This document shows, in pieces, positions 15,491 through 22,993 of a stretch of DNA of 57,169 nucleotides. The stretch spans positions 1-57,169 of the forward strand of contig CALXPT010000008.1 in NCBI GenBank assembly GCA_944390355.1. The letters run 5' to 3'. The position numbers and the translations under genes are program-made. The notes beneath the pieces were generated by a model that was not told the origin of the DNA, did not search any database, and worked only from the letters and a program-made list of their open reading frames with translations. Numbering within the stretch: the stretch's first letter is position 1; each line of letters starts with the position of its first letter. The DNA comes from an uncultured Alphaproteobacteria bacterium. GTDB taxonomy: Bacteria > Pseudomonadota > Alphaproteobacteria > RF32 > CAG-239.

Positions 15491-16672
15491 TTAAAGTTTT
15501 AAGGCTTGCAATAGGCGGTTTAGCATGTTAGGAAGCAGTGCCTCCCCGCAAATTTCTCGCAATAATTTATCGTTGGGTCTGGCCCAAAGCGGTATTTTAG
15601 ATGTAAATTCATCATCGAGACCGGTTAATGCAAAGATTTCGGCTACAGAAAATGGGCGAGGATCACTGTAAATGTCTCTACCTAATGCATCTTTGCCAAT
15701 ACATTCACCAGGGTGTAATGTCCAGTCTCCGCAGATACAATCACTACCTTGAGTAATGGTATGAATGGGTTTATCCCAAGCATTTCTACCAAAGACACTG
15801 TTTTCATGTTGTGCTTGACTGGGAGAACCATCAGGATTAACAACCATTGACAGAGACCAGCCCATCTTAAGAAAATACTTAATGGCGGCTTCTCCTGTTG
15901 GCACAAGTCTTATAAAAGCTTCTTGTACCGGTGAAATCCAAGGAATGCGATGAAATTCATTGTTCGGATCTCGTCTATGTTCAGAGTCCAGCCTAGGAAA
16001 TTTGCTTCTGTCTCCAATTACATCTCTGCAGGTAAGAATTTTATCATCAGGAGTTGGCCATTGCCATGCATTCCCTCTTTTGCAAAGAATGTATCCACGC
16101 AGACGAGATTGAGCCGTGCCATAATTACACGCATTAAGTTTTTGGGCTTCAGATATCAATCCTAACGGAGCTAATTCGTCACGGATATACTGAAAGATAG
16201 TACGGCCATTGAGCCTATCGGTAATAATTGAATCTTGGTTATATTGTATAAAATAAGGAGCATTTTCCCATATTACCCAATTTACCATACCACCAAGTTC
16301 AAGAATTCTTTTGATTAATTTAACTGCATCTAAAAATAACCAAGTTAAAGGATCGTCAAGATGGCGTCCTCCTGCCAAACTAAAGCTTTGACAAGGCAAG
16401 GTGATAACAAGTCCCTTATTGCCTTTAGCTATATGTGCTCGAGCTATTTCATCAATTTTTTTAGTAAAGTCTCCTCCAATCACTACAGCTTCAGGATGAA
16501 GAGCTTTATGAAGTCTACAGCGGCTAAATAAGCATTCAGCTGATACGGTGCACAAATATCCGACTTTACGGCTTTTAGATGTTCCAACACCAGCGCTAGC
16601 ACAAATAGCCGTGTAGCCTTCCAGCTCCCCCTCAAAAGAGGGAGCCAAAGAATTATTATTTAAAATTAGCAT
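15491..16672 (-). CDS. DNA (cytosine-5) methyltransferase
   Basis: A protein of ~393 residues. I prefer the start at 16672 because GGAG lies 9 bp before it; an upstream ATG at 16687 adds five residues. Motifs: ASAGVGTSKSR in place of FxGxGG (motif I), TLPCQSFSLAG with catalytic Cys (motif IV, Cys99 in the longer form), WENAPYF (motif VI, ENV-like) and NYGTAQSRLRG (motif VIII, QxRxR). These support C5-methyl transfer to cytosine in a target I cannot predict. It starts 1 bp after the stop of the preceding methyltransferase-like gene, so the two are coupled. No restriction enzyme is adjacent; an epigenetic or anti-restriction role is more likely than a complete R-M system. Confidence 0.8.
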   Translation of the reverse strand: MLILNNNSLAPSFEGELEGYTAICASAGVGTSKSRKVGYLCTVSAECLFSRCRLHKALHPEAVVIGGDFTKKIDEIARAHIAKGNKGLVITLPCQSFSLAGGRHLDDPLTWLFLDAVKLIKRILELGGMVNWVIWENAPYFIQYNQDSIITDRLNGRTIFQYIRDELAPLGLISEAQKLNACNYGTAQSRLRGYILCKRGNAWQWPTPDDKILTCRDVIGDRSKFPRLDSEHRRDPNNEFHRIPWISPVQEAFIRLVPTGEAAIKYFLKMGWSLSMVVNPDGSPSQAQHENSVFGRNAWDKPIHTITQGSDCICGDWTLHPGECIGKDALGRDIYSDPRPFSVAEIFALTGLDDEFTSKIPLWARPNDKLLREICGEALLPNMLNRLLQALKL

Positions 16673-16673
16673 A

Positions 16674-17630
16674 TTATTTTTCTCCATTAGTTAAATTGTT
16701 AGTTTTAGTATCCAAGATGTGCCAACTATCGCTGAATTGACGATTAGAAAACACCTCAAGGTATTGTTTACCTAGGCACATATTCTCAATTAGTTCATAG
16801 AAATAGTCCGGCACATAATGTGTTGCAGAAGACTGGTGTTCAAAAAAGACAGATTCAGCTTTGAATGTGTTATGAGGTCTTTCAGGATCTCCTTTAACAG
16901 CAAGAAGAAACATGGTATGCCTATTTTTACACCATTCCCCATTTACAAAAATTCTGTCTCTATCCCAAATGAAGTTGGTTTTGTAAACAGCATTTTGATG
17001 TTTTATAAACTCCAGACCTCTCATCATGTCATCAGCTTCAACCACAACCAATAATAAAGCATTATCGGCTAAGGGGAGTTTCAACGAATTGAGATCAAAA
17101 TTTTCAGGTGCCAAAGGTAAATCAATCAGAGCGGCATCAAAAAGTTCATCCGGATTTGCTTTCTTTGCTTCATCTAATTTTTTAACCAATTCAGCTTCTT
17201 CAGCTTCCTTTTTCAAACGTTTGGCTTCTGCTTTTTGGGCCAACTCTTCATCTTTTTTGATTTTCATCATTTTATTAATGCTTGTTGGCTCTTGATTTTC
17301 TTTAGCTTGTTGAATGGCTTTATCCATGTAACTAAAGTCCGCTTTTTCTATTTTTTCTTTGTAATAACGGTTTAGTCCATATATCTCTTCAATGAGTTTT
17401 TGCTTGCCCATGGAAGTTCGACATCCTTGGCGAGTTGGAATCTCCTTGAATATCTCATGTAAAATCTTGTCGTACTTTAATTTTTGAATCGAAGTTTCAA
17501 GAGATTTTACATTCGCCGATATATATTTGTGTGGAGGTAGAGTAGAATAAACGAGCTTCTCTAAACCATATGCAGCGATTGCCTTGCTGCTTTTTTCAAT
17601 AATATTATTAATTTTATTTTTTTCGGTCAT
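16674..17630 (-). CDS. MT-A70-like protein with degenerate catalytic motif
   Basis: A 318-residue protein. Residues ~160-300 have the layout of MT-A70 adenine methyltransferases: FDAALIDLPLAP where DPPW is expected, then FIWDRDRIF, GEWCKNRHTMFLLAVKG, a VPDYFYELIE helix and a YLEVFSNRQ strand. The DPPW-type motif reads DLPL, so N6-adenine methylation is doubtful; it may be inactive or have changed chemistry. Residues ~110-155 are a charged coiled coil (KKDEELAQKAEAKRLKKEAE). AAGGATC precedes the ATG. It could be a DNA-binding partner of the coupled cytosine methyltransferase. Confidence 0.6.
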   Translation of the reverse strand: MTEKNKINNIIEKSSKAIAAYGLEKLVYSTLPPHKYISANVKSLETSIQKLKYDKILHEIFKEIPTRQGCRTSMGKQKLIEEIYGLNRYYKEKIEKADFSYMDKAIQQAKENQEPTSINKMMKIKKDEELAQKAEAKRLKKEAEEAELVKKLDEAKKANPDELFDAALIDLPLAPENFDLNSLKLPLADNALLLVVVEADDMMRGLEFIKHQNAVYKTNFIWDRDRIFVNGEWCKNRHTMFLLAVKGDPERPHNTFKAESVFFEHQSSATHYVPDYFYELIENMCLGKQYLEVFSNRQFSDSWHILDTKTNNLTNGEK

Positions 17631-17787
17631 AATTCAGATCCTTATAAAATTTAACAAATTTCATAGGACAGGCGCCTGAACTATGGCTTCAATAGAACAT
17701 AAAAAAGGAAATATTTCAAACCATTTGAATTGGAAAATAGGAAAGTGAAGATTTTTTGATGGATTTTATGAAATAGAAGAATCGATT

Positions 17788-18930
17788 TTAAATCGAACTT
17801 AAATATCTTAGTTCTGGAGGGTAATATCTTGGAGCTTGAGGAGAATAATCAGTGTAAGTTAGCAATCCTCGTTTTGTATAATTGTAAACAGAGCGTTCAG
17901 TACAATTTAATATTGTAGCGGCTTCTCGTCTGTTACTCCATTGCTCTTTTAATCCATAATCAACATGAGGGTATGTTTCCAATGCGGGATGGAAATGAGC
18001 TTTAAGATAATCATTGATAGTCTGCTCATCATACATGTTTTCCGGCAAAGTAGGTATTAAAATATTATTTCTTTGTAAGCTTTTAAGTGTTTTATAATCT
18101 ATATTTAAGATGCTGCATGCTTCTAATATAGTTATTTTTCCGTTAGGAAAATGAGATTTAATCTGTAAAGCTTGTCTTCCTGTTTGCGGTTGTATCGTTT
18201 TACATTTCATTATAACTTCTTGAGCCGATTCAATTTTTTTCAGGCAAGTTAATATTTTTTTATCGTCACGTTCACCCCTTAAAGCAGCAACTTGAGCTTC
18301 GTTATCGTTTTGTAAAAAATCATAAAATTTTTCTAAGGCGACTTTATCTTTTTTCTGGTTAGTTTGCCCATATTTTATGTGAATAAATGTATTGCCGAAA
18401 TTATATGATTTGTTAAATATCTGTTCTGTTTTTTCTATATCTATATTTAAAGGTAGGTTGTACAATCTTAAACAACCGATAAAAGTATCGATTTGATGGA
18501 ATTCATTATCTGCAAAATTTGTTAAAACACTTAATAATTGTTGGGTATAACCTGTAATTTCATTAAATTTTAGTTTGGTTATAGATAGCTCTTCACTATT
18601 GATAATAATACCAATTTCTATTTCAGGAAATGCATCGCTATTGCAAAGATTTGCAGTATTGTTGATGTGATCAATGAACCTTTCACAGTTATATCTACTC
18701 AGATAATACTCTTTGTTGTTAGATTCGTAATATGAAGCTAATACTGATGCTATATTTTTCGCTAATAAATCCCAATTTGAGGAAGTATTTTTGAGTGAGT
18801 AAAGATTATTAGCCAGATGATTGATTCGTCGCACATATTCAAAAACGGTACTCTTTCTGCCTACCTTCGTTTTTTCAGATAGGTTTTGTTTGAGTAGCCA
18901 GTTAGTAAATTGTTCTTTTAAGTCAATCAT
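17788..18930 (-). CDS. Core-binding-like domain fused to two excisionase-type HTH domains
   Basis: A 380-residue protein. The N-terminal ~95 residues (FTNWLLKQNLSEKT, YVRRINHLANN, NIASVLASYY, FIDHI) align with the solo core-binding proteins at 3617 and 14844. The middle is unrecognised. Near residues 270-320 a helix-turn-helix-like segment reads ITILEACSILNIDYKTLKSL. A second at the C-terminus reads RREAATILNCTERSVYNYTK, followed by a beta wing (YYPPELRY). No tyrosine-recombinase catalytic residues are present. GAAAGGTAATGT precedes the ATG, and a 24-bp palindrome lies 68 bp upstream. A DNA-binding regulator or recombination directionality factor is plausible. Confidence 0.55.
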   Translation of the reverse strand: MIDLKEQFTNWLLKQNLSEKTKVGRKSTVFEYVRRINHLANNLYSLKNTSSNWDLLAKNIASVLASYYESNNKEYYLSRYNCERFIDHINNTANLCNSDAFPEIEIGIIINSEELSITKLKFNEITGYTQQLLSVLTNFADNEFHQIDTFIGCLRLYNLPLNIDIEKTEQIFNKSYNFGNTFIHIKYGQTNQKKDKVALEKFYDFLQNDNEAQVAALRGERDDKKILTCLKKIESAQEVIMKCKTIQPQTGRQALQIKSHFPNGKITILEACSILNIDYKTLKSLQRNNILIPTLPENMYDEQTINDYLKAHFHPALETYPHVDYGLKEQWSNRREAATILNCTERSVYNYTKRGLLTYTDYSPQAPRYYPPELRYLSSI

Positions 18931-18997
18931 ACATTACCTTTCATTACTATGAGAAAGTATAAACGATTTTTATTAAAATAAAGCAAAAAATAAAGAG

Positions 18998-19021
18998 ACT
19001 TTTGTAAAATTTTACAGAAGC
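18998..19021. repeat. 24-bp palindrome, copy 7
   Basis: Reads ACTTTTGTAAAA / TTTTACAGAAGC, with only a terminal mismatch from the consensus. It lies 68 bp upstream of the 17788-18930 gene. Confidence 0.7.
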
Positions 19022-19176
19022 TTAATGAAAAAGGTAGGATTTAATGGTCTTATTCATATAAAGAAATGTTGATGGAATAAAAAATTTATGATGATTGAAG
19101 GTATTTCTTAATCCCCAAACGACAAACTGTATTCGAACTGATTAAGTTATTGAAAAATAAGGATAGTTGTAAAAAT

Positions 19177-19230
19177 TGGTTCGTACAGGTCGTAAAAAAA
19201 GCATATTTTGAAAACATATCATACGAACCA
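19177..19230. repeat. Inverted repeat left of attL
   Basis: TGGTTCGTA (19177-19185) and TACGAACCA (19222-19230) are perfect inverted arms around a 36-bp loop. The region 19022-19285 otherwise holds only the terminator at 19250 and AT-rich DNA. Confidence 0.5.
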
Positions 19231-19249
19231 CAAAAAATACATAAAAAAC

Positions 19250-19277
19250 AAGAGGTTAGACTATAAAATCTAACCTC
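19250..19277 (-). terminator. Displaced terminator of the original tRNA-Gln gene
   Basis: AGAGGTTAGA and TCTAACCTCT form a perfect 10-bp stem, followed on the minus strand by TGTTTTTT. It lies immediately beyond the duplicated tRNA 3' end (attL). This is the position expected for the native tRNA-Gln terminator before the element inserted. Confidence 0.6.
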
Positions 19278-19285
19278 TACAAAGC

Positions 19286-19303
19286 TTGGCTGGGGTGGCT
19301 GGA
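19286..19303. other. attL: 18-bp copy of the tRNA-Gln 3' end
   Basis: TTGGCTGGGGTGGCTGGA is identical to 26852-26869, the 3' end of tRNA-Gln including the encoded CCA. A partial tRNA end with no tRNA body attached is the classic mark of integrase-mediated insertion. Confidence 0.85.
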
Positions 19304-19377
19304 AGCTCTTTGTTTGAGCTTTTAACCTTTTGAAAATCAGCCAAAAAATTTATTTTAGACCCGTTTTCTTATGCTAT

Positions 19378-19400
19378 CTTGTGACGCATAGTTCGGCACC
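19378..19400. promoter_or_regulatory. Candidate left arm-type integrase site
   Basis: CTTGTGACGCATAGTTCGGC matches CTTGTGGTGCATAGTTGTGG at 26757-26780 in the same orientation. This copy lies 75 bp inside attL; the other lies 72 bp inside attR. Their nearly equal distance from the att cores suggests integrase or accessory-factor binding. Confidence 0.45.
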
Positions 19401-19541
19401 ATTTAACAAGATAGGTTTAGGTTGTCAAGTATTTTTCAATATAAAAATCATTCAATTACAAAATTTAATTGCTAACGAATAAATAAAATTGAGTATTTTA
19501 TTTTTGTATTTTGGCCAGAATATGAAGTAAAATATCTCTGT

Positions 19542-19673
19542 GCTGATGATTTTAGGGAATATCAATCATCAGCAGATATTCCCAAAATAAAAGATTTATC
19601 GCGGTGGTGTTGTTTATTCGCCCATACAAGATAAATCTTCAAATAAAAAAACAAACAAGCGATAAACCATCGC
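19542..19673. repeat. Interlocking inverted repeats, candidate rolling-circle origin
   Basis: Four inverted repeats lie within 132 bp. GCTGATGAT (19542-19550) pairs with ATCATCAGC (19565-19573). GGGAATATC (19555-19563) pairs with GATATTCCC (19575-19583); these two pairs interleave. AAGATTTATC (19591-19600) pairs with GATAAATCTT (19630-19639). GCGAT (19659-19663) pairs with ATCGC (19669-19673). The cluster ends 31 bp before the Rep start codon, where double-strand origins of rolling-circle replicons often lie. The stretch 19401-19541 is AT-rich and shows nothing else. Confidence 0.5.
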
Positions 19674-19704
19674 TATTATTAACTATTATCCAAAGGAAAT
19701 TATT

Positions 19705-20115
19705 ATGAAAATATTTATGACATTTAACCCACATATAGAAAATTTATCACAAAGAAATTTAATGATAAATTTTAGAAAATCACTACAAAAATATTATAGA
19801 AAAACACTTGGCTCACGCTATTATAAACACAAAGATAGACAATATCAAATAGGTGTGTTTCAAGAAATAGGGTCTAGGGACTTCAAGCAACCACATTTAC
19901 ATATCATCATTGATTTACCACTAAACAAAGTCAAAGAACTACACCACTTTTTAAGTAATGAGCTTAAAAACATTTATCCATCGCTAACCACAGATTGCCA
20001 GATTATCAAATCTGGCAAATATGACGAGCAAAATGTTTATTTTTATTGCCTTAAAGAAGGGCAATCTATCACAACAAATTCAGACCTATATTTGCCAATT
20101 ACAGATTTTAATTGA
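19705..20115 (+). CDS. Rolling-circle replication initiator (HUH endonuclease, Rep-like)
   Basis: A 136-residue single-domain protein with the three Rep motifs in order: motif I FMTFNPH (~4-10), motif II PHLHIIID (~72-79, the HUH pair) and motif III YFYCLKEG (~112-119), which contains YxxK with the nucleophile Tyr. Such proteins nick one strand at an origin and stay covalently joined through Tyr. No helicase domain is present, so host helicase would be needed. AAAGGAAATTATT precedes the ATG. It overlaps the next frame only slightly and follows the inverted-repeat cluster. A relaxase-like role in mobilisation is the main alternative. Confidence 0.7.
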   Translation: MKIFMTFNPHIENLSQRNLMINFRKSLQKYYRKTLGSRYYKHKDRQYQIGVFQEIGSRDFKQPHLHIIIDLPLNKVKELHHFLSNELKNIYPSLTTDCQIIKSGKYDEQNVYFYCLKEGQSITTNSDLYLPITDFN

Positions 20116-20138
20116 TAAATATATTAAAAGGAGAATAT

Positions 20139-20612
20139 ATGAATTTAGAAAAAACCGCCATAAATGACCGCATAAAAGCAATAATGAAGGATAACAAGTC
20201 AATAAACGACAAATTAAAATATACCTCACCAGAGAGCGAAAAAAAGGCATTAACAGATAAAAAAGCCAAAAACAACGACGAATTAAGACAGGAAAGAACA
20301 AAACGCTATAATTTAGAGCAAGAAGAAAATGCCGAATTTATTAGAGAATGCTGTCAATACTTACAAAAATTAGGGATAGTAAAAAGTCAAAGACAATTCA
20401 GCCAACAATTTTTAAATAAAAGCCAAGATTATTTAGGTATGCTAATCTGTGAAAGAAGACAACCACCAATTAACATATTACATAGATTAGTTCAAAATCT
20501 GATTCAAATTCAGCCGTTATATGAAGACAAATACACCATCAGCAATTATTTGGATATGTTAATTAACCGAGGTAATCAAATAATCACAAAAAAATTGCTT
20601 AAATATCTATAA
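20139..20612 (+). CDS. Small HTH-like protein, possible DUF6626 member
   Basis: A 157-residue protein, starting at MNLEKTAIND because AAAAGGAG lies just before that ATG. The first ~75 residues are a highly charged helix, probably coiled coil. Residues ~80-135 (YLQKLGIVKSQRQFSQQFL, then SQDYLGMLICERRQPPI and a final helix) resemble a lambda-repressor-type HTH, and recall DUF6626 proteins. It follows rep by 23 bp and may be its copy-control or partner protein. Function is inferred from context only. Confidence 0.55.
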   Translation: MNLEKTAINDRIKAIMKDNKSINDKLKYTSPESEKKALTDKKAKNNDELRQERTKRYNLEQEENAEFIRECCQYLQKLGIVKSQRQFSQQFLNKSQDYLGMLICERRQPPINILHRLVQNLIQIQPLYEDKYTISNYLDMLINRGNQIITKKLLKYL

Positions 20613-20683
20613 AATAACCCTACTTTCAATTTTCGTTTATTGATGAATTTTAATTTTTACAAAAGAAAATTAAGGATAAAAAA

Positions 20684-20869
20684 ATGGAAATAATCAGAGC
20701 ATATCAGCAACTAATGACATATAATAAAAAATATTCATATATCCAAAGCGATGGTAAAATTGTGTTTAATAATAATTGGGCTTGGATTGTTGTCTTCCAA
20801 GCCCTTAACGAAAGAAATTACGCAATTGTAAAATATGATAACGGGAAATATACAGTTATTGAAGTTTAA
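20684..20869 (+). CDS. Hypothetical small protein (61 aa)
   Basis: A 61-residue protein starting MEIIRAYQQLMTY, with TAAGGATAAAAAA before the ATG. It alternates aromatic strands (YSYIQSDGKIVFNNNWAWIVV, quoted here only as YSYIQSDG and WAWIVVFQ) and looks like a small beta-rich fold. Its stop overlaps the stop of the convergent SHOCT gene by 4 bp. No family recognised. Confidence 0.5.
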   Translation: MEIIRAYQQLMTYNKKYSYIQSDGKIVFNNNWAWIVVFQALNERNYAIVKYDNGKYTVIEV

Positions 20870-21453
20870 ATTCTATTCATAAGTTTATTCTTTTCGCGGT
20901 TAAATTCATCTTCACTAATTAAACCTTTTTCTTTCAAATTGCCTAATTTTTCTAATGATTGATATGCATCATTCTCATTAACATTATGAGCATTTTCATT
21001 TATCCATCTTGTTGGCTTATATATGCAAGCAAAAACTAACGCAATAATCCAAGTAATAAAGAAAAAAGAACCTAACCAAGATAAAATCGTTATTGTTTTT
21101 AATTCTCCATTTTCAACACCTCTATTTTTTGCAATAGTAGTAGGAATTGTTGCAATAAAGAGCCATAACAAAAGATACAAACCATAAATAAAAAAATAAA
21201 TTGATAATGCAAAAGCATCAGCACTATCTGAATTTATTGTTCCAATAAAGAAGAACAATCCCATAATAAAAGATAGAAACATTAAAATTTTGCAAATTCT
21301 CTTACAGATAATCTCAACATTTAATGAGGAATCTTTAGAGGTTGATAAATTTTCCTGATGCAAAAACTCATCTCGATATAAATTAAATTCTTCATCAGAA
21401 ATAATTCCCTTTTGTTTTAAATCAAACAAATCTTCTAAATCTTTTGTATTCAT
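20866..21453 (-). CDS. Membrane protein with SHOCT motif at both ends
   Basis: A 195-residue protein. SHOCT-like motifs lie at the N-terminus (LEDLFDLKQKGIISDEEF, ~5-22) and the C-terminus (LEKLGNLKEKGLISEDEF, ~168-185). Between them are about four membrane segments. The last pair (IATIPTTIAKNRG, then ILSWLGSFFFITWIIALVFA, ~135-155) recalls phage superinfection-immunity (Imm-like) membrane proteins. The ATG follows AGGGGG. It is the last gene of a four-gene cassette whose members share the N-terminal SHOCT motif. A membrane exclusion or defence role is inference. Confidence 0.6.
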   Translation of the reverse strand: MNTKDLEDLFDLKQKGIISDEEFNLYRDEFLHQENLSTSKDSSLNVEIICKRICKILMFLSFIMGLFFFIGTINSDSADAFALSIYFFIYGLYLLLWLFIATIPTTIAKNRGVENGELKTITILSWLGSFFFITWIIALVFACIYKPTRWINENAHNVNENDAYQSLEKLGNLKEKGLISEDEFNREKNKLMNRI

Positions 21454-21464
21454 TGAACCCCCTA

Positions 21465-21917
21465 TTAAAAAACAGTATGAGAAACAATATCAAAATTCTT
21501 GATATTGTATTTTTTATCATCCAAACGAGTAATTAAAAATTTGCAATAATTGGTAGTAAAACAACTTGTAGATTTTAATCTTTCAGCTTCAGAAGATGAT
21601 ATTTTTACACAAGGAGACCGAAACCAACAATTATGGGCTACAGTAATAGATTCTGTAATAACTCCTTTATCACTATATCTTTTAATTGTAATCTCTCCAA
21701 TATAACCATTTGATAAAGTAACTGAAAAGATATTTACTAAAATTAAAATAATCAACAATACTAAAAAAGCATATAATATATTTTTATGAGAGCTATTTGA
21801 TTTATTGTCTTGACCTACTTTTAACAATTCTGCTTTTTTTGTGTTAAATTGTTCCTCGGTAATGATACCTTTTTGTTTTAGCTGAAACAATTCTTCAATT
21901 TTTTGTTTATCTACCAT
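21465..21917 (-). CDS. SHOCT-domain membrane protein, second paralogue
   Basis: A 150-residue protein. The N-terminal SHOCT-like motif reads IEELFQLKQKGIITEEQF (~6-23). One membrane helix follows (ILYAFLVLLIILILVNIFS, ~46-64), then an extracytoplasmic-type beta-rich domain with three Cys (WFRSPCVKIS, TSCFTTNYCKF). The start is preceded by GAGGCAAATAAC. It lies 11 bp from the next gene and 1 bp from the previous one, so the cassette is one operon. Confidence 0.6.
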   Translation of the reverse strand: MVDKQKIEELFQLKQKGIITEEQFNTKKAELLKVGQDNKSNSSHKNILYAFLVLLIILILVNIFSVTLSNGYIGEITIKRYSDKGVITESITVAHNCWFRSPCVKISSSEAERLKSTSCFTTNYCKFLITRLDDKKYNIKNFDIVSHTVF

Positions 21918-21918
21918 G

Positions 21919-22404
21919 TTATTTGCCTCGTGAATAATAAATTATGTAATAAGTAGAACCAATAAAAAGAAGTATTCCTAATGAGAAAACCGGAACATTT
22001 ATAAAGGTGCTGATATAAAATCTTCCATATATTCGATTCAATTCTATAACTGTGAGAATATAATTATAGAAAGGAAATAGTAATATTGTCGGAATAAAAG
22101 CAATAAATGGAGGTTTGTTTACTTTTTTTAATCTCTTAACGAGCGATAGGATGCCGTAGGATAATGAATATATTGTATAGATAAACAAAAGATATCTAAA
22201 TATTGTATTATTCCAAAAAGGGAAAACAAAGTAAAAAACAATTAACAGAAAAACATTCCAAAAATTTATTTCGGTTAAAAAAGAAAAATCATGGTGTTGT
22301 CTGCGATTGAACAATAACTGTTTTTTCTTTTCATTAAATTGCTCTTCTGTAATAATCCCTTTTTGTTTTAATTCAAAAAGTTTTTCAAGTTCCTTTGTAT
22401 CCAT
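21919..22404 (-). CDS. SHOCT-domain membrane protein, third paralogue
   Basis: A 161-residue protein. The N-terminal motif LEKLFELKQKGIITEEQF (~6-23) is nearly identical to that of the two downstream genes. About four hydrophobic segments follow (FWNVFLLIVFYFVFPFW, IYSLSYGILSLV, FIAFIPTILLFPFYNYI, FSLGILLFIGSTYYII). AAGGATTGAAATA precedes the ATG. The three proteins therefore share a soluble N-terminal tag and differ in their membrane parts. Confidence 0.6.
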   Translation of the reverse strand: MDTKELEKLFELKQKGIITEEQFNEKKKQLLFNRRQHHDFSFLTEINFWNVFLLIVFYFVFPFWNNTIFRYLLFIYTIYSLSYGILSLVKRLKKVNKPPFIAFIPTILLFPFYNYILTVIELNRIYGRFYISTFINVPVFSLGILLFIGSTYYIIYYSRGK

Positions 22405-22408
22405 TATT

Positions 22409-22759
22409 TCAATCCTTATAAGTGGTTAAACCTAAATCTTTTCTCATTAATGAAATCATTTTTTCAATATCTGCATTATTAAGATTTTTATGTTTCAAAA
22501 AATCTTTTGCCATAATTCCGATTTGTGGATTTTTAGCAAATAAACAAATATTATATGTTTGTATTTCTAAATCTTTTTTAGAAATTAAAGATTTTAGATA
22601 ATTCCAATATCTATCCCTTAATTTTCGCTCTCTAATAAGTGATAATTCTCTATATAAAGCAATATGAGCCGCAATTACTGATAAAGTTACAGAAATAATA
22701 ATGCTTATACATAGCATTACTAGATTGCCATAAGTTATATTTTCAAACCCTATATTCAT
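22409..22759 (-). CDS. Small membrane protein leading the SHOCT cassette
   Basis: A 116-residue protein, using the ATG at 22759 (protein MNIGFENITYGN). A TTG further upstream could extend it by 31 residues, but AGG lies before this ATG. One N-terminal membrane helix (LVMLCISIIISVTLSVIAA) is followed by a basic cytoplasmic region (RERKLRDRYWNYLKSLISKK) and a helical tail. It lacks the SHOCT motif. It is the first gene of the minus-strand cassette, 4 bp before the next. Function unknown. Confidence 0.5.
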   Translation of the reverse strand: MNIGFENITYGNLVMLCISIIISVTLSVIAAHIALYRELSLIRERKLRDRYWNYLKSLISKKDLEIQTYNICLFAKNPQIGIMAKDFLKHKNLNNADIEKMISLMRKDLGLTTYKD

Positions 22760-22881
22760 AAAAACCTGCGAAAAACTGAACGGTTTTCTTCCACAAAAAT
22801 ATACGGGTAAAATAAATTCACAGGGAAATTTAAGAAAATCCAAGCCCCACAAGGGATTAAAGGCAAAAAAATAAAATTTAA

Positions 22882-22909
22882 TTGACTTTTAAAAGTCGTA
22901 ATATAGTAT
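22882..22909 (+). promoter_or_regulatory. Promoter of the 22994 recombinase with overlapping palindrome
   Basis: TTGACT (22882-22887), a 16-bp spacer and TAGTAT (22904-22909). The perfect palindrome GACTTTTAAAAGTC (22884-22897) overlaps the -35 box and could be an autoregulatory operator. The same layout precedes the resolvase at 23602-24174. Confidence 0.5.
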
Positions 22910-22993
22910 GGAATTAAATTGTTCCCTTATTTTCAATCTCTTAAAATGCTTTTTAACCTAATCTTTTTAATAAATAAATTAAAAGGATTAGTT

